Assembly: GCA_963573385.1 (NCBI GenBank)
Contig: CAUYLG010051109.1
Location: 104,501 to 168,500 of the forward strand
Direction of reading: 5' to 3'
From: Cacajao melanocephalus
Taxonomy: Eukaryota > Chordata > Mammalia > Primates > Pitheciidae
Length of the DNA: 64,000 bases
Shown: piece after piece, positions 63,785 to 64,000 of the stretch
How positions within the stretch are numbered: position 1 is the first letter of the stretch
How the letters are laid out: every line of letters begins with the position of its first letter
Notes under the pieces: generated by a model
Databases searched by the model: none
Seen by the model: only the letters and a program-made list of their open reading frames with translations
What the model was told of the DNA's origin: nothing
Program-made: the position numbers and the translations under genes

Positions 63785-64000
63785 CTGTTGATTTGAAATG
63801 AAAAAACAAAATTTAAAAATTGGTAACAGTCAAATCAAAGATAGGAGAATAGCTGACTGATGTCAGAGCTGCAGTGAGCATGTAAGCTGTCACCCACAGA
63901 GCAGACACTGTCCTTAACAGGACATAGGTCCAGGGCTTTCAAATCGAGTGAAGCAGGACTGCTCCACAATCCTCCTCTACTAGGGATTCACCAGTAAAAT
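63785..64000 (-). other. RALGAPA2: Preceding RALGAPA2 intron, 3' end
   Basis: This is the acceptor side of the intron upstream of the 63657-63784 exon. On the minus strand a T-rich tract (complement of the A-rich 63796-63820) leads to CAACAG. The remainder is unique sequence with no recognised feature. Confidence 0.8.

Overview
This is primate, almost certainly human, nuclear DNA. It carries AluJ- and AluS-like elements, a 7SL-derived free left Alu monomer, a MADE1 mariner remnant, MIR, L2, old L1M, an MLT1-type LTR and Tigger DNA. There are no compact bacterial-style genes. Almost all of the open reading frames are chance or repeat-derived.

The only gene supported is one transcribed from the minus strand: RALGAPA2 (formerly C20orf74), encoding the RalGAP alpha-2 subunit. 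Two consecutive coding exons lie at opposite edges of the window. The upstream one is at 63657-63784 (128 nt) and the downstream one at 2517-2638 (122 nt). Joined, they read through in frame at a codon split 2+1 and give the conserved C-terminal tail of the RalGAP alpha family. The 61,018 bases between them are one intron. Positions 1-2516 belong to the following intron (no terminal exon was recognised there) and 63785-64000 to the preceding one.

Layout: 1-2516 is the downstream intron, with a candidate enhancer at about 1240-1545. 2517-2638 is an exon. 2639-6160 is mostly unique sequence with two CpG-containing candidate elements and a 56-bp tandem duplication. 6161-13760 is repeat-rich (Alu monomer, two MIRs, MLT1 LTR, two old L1 3' ends, three Alus, two L2s). 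13761-25500 is mostly unique sequence with scattered MIR and L2, one Alu and a TCCA-type microsatellite. 25500-28100 holds MIR, L2, a hAT-type DNA remnant and an Alu. 28100-32200 is mostly unique with two candidate enhancers. 32200-34157 is packed with MIR, MER5A-like, L1, Alu and a complete Tigger MITE. 34158-45690 is strikingly poor in primate repeats and contains a CpG-dense candidate element at 41230-41660. 45691-48830 has a FLAM monomer, L2 and MIR. 48831-57230 is again repeat-poor, with a triple POU-octamer cluster near 52.5 kb and a 28-bp palindrome at 56.85 kb. 57230-63656 has a (TG)24 tract, a 5S rRNA pseudogene fragment, two Alus and an L2.

The main biological interest lies in the noncoding part. 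Long stretches lack young repeats and contain clustered transcription-factor-like motifs. This suggests a regulatory intron serving either RALGAPA2 or a neighbouring gene. From general knowledge of 20p11.23, the neuroendocrine regulator INSM1 lies just beyond the 3' end of RALGAPA2, but this is inference. All enhancer calls rest on motif content and base composition only and need conservation and chromatin data.
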